Source of the DNA: Deltaproteobacteria bacterium | Lineage (GTDB): Bacteria > Desulfobacterota > Dissulfuribacteria > Dissulfuribacterales > JALVPX01 | Length of the DNA stretch: 6,729 nt | Direction: 5' to 3' | Assembly (NCBI GenBank): GCA_027031565.1 | Contig: JALVPX010000044.1 | Coordinates: 1-6,729 of the forward strand | Part shown: piece by piece, positions 6,702-6,729 of the stretch | Numbering within the stretch: position 1 is the first letter of the stretch | Layout: every line of letters begins with the position of its first letter | Made by a program: the position numbers and the translations under genes | The notes under the pieces: generated by a model | Seen by the model: only the letters and a program-made list of their open reading frames with translations | What the model was told of the DNA's origin: nothing | The model's database searches: none

Positions 6702-6729
6702 CAATAGGATAAGGGCGCACCAATATTCC

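Overview
The window reads as a bacterial chromosome segment built around one protein-quality-control gene cluster, tig-clpP-clpX-lon, all on the + strand. It runs from a clear sigma70-type promoter (265-293) to a strong intrinsic terminator (6074-6104). The gene order, the moderate base composition, the free use of AGG/AGA arginine codons and a rubredoxin-type protein just upstream fit an anaerobic member of the former Deltaproteobacteria (Desulfobacterota), where this order is common. That placement is an inference; no taxonomic marker gene is present.

Layout. Positions 3-56 hold the last 17 codons of a rubredoxin or rubredoxin-domain protein that enters from the left. Positions 57-264 contain no gene I can support, only a weak terminator-like hairpin and an in-frame open stretch. 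The tig promoter is followed by trigger factor (338-1672), ClpP (1678-2280), ClpX (2273-3541, overlapping clpP by 8 nt) and Lon (3640-6060). The 98-nt clpX-lon gap is the most unusual part. It holds a 22-codon ORF with a good Shine-Dalgarno that ends in Gly-Pro-stop. A GC-rich hairpin lies over its last codons, and a promoter-like pair of hexamers overlaps its start.

Right of the lon terminator, on the - strand and convergent with lon, lies 6103-6663. It encodes what looks like the C-terminal third of a phosphoenolpyruvate-carboxykinase-like protein. Its frame is closed by TGA and the P-loop part is missing, so it is probably a 5'-truncated remnant. The AT-rich end (6664-6729) looks intergenic and carries promoter-like hexamers facing right.

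How the genes work together. Trigger factor receives nascent chains at the ribosome exit. ClpX recognises, unfolds and feeds tagged or damaged proteins into the ClpP chamber. Lon is an independent ATP-dependent protease for misfolded and regulatory proteins. Tight spacing of the first three genes implies co-expression. Lon is reached by read-through from clpX, possibly with its own leader control or internal promoter. All four proteins look full length with intact catalytic residues. No mobile element, CRISPR array or RNA gene was recognised.
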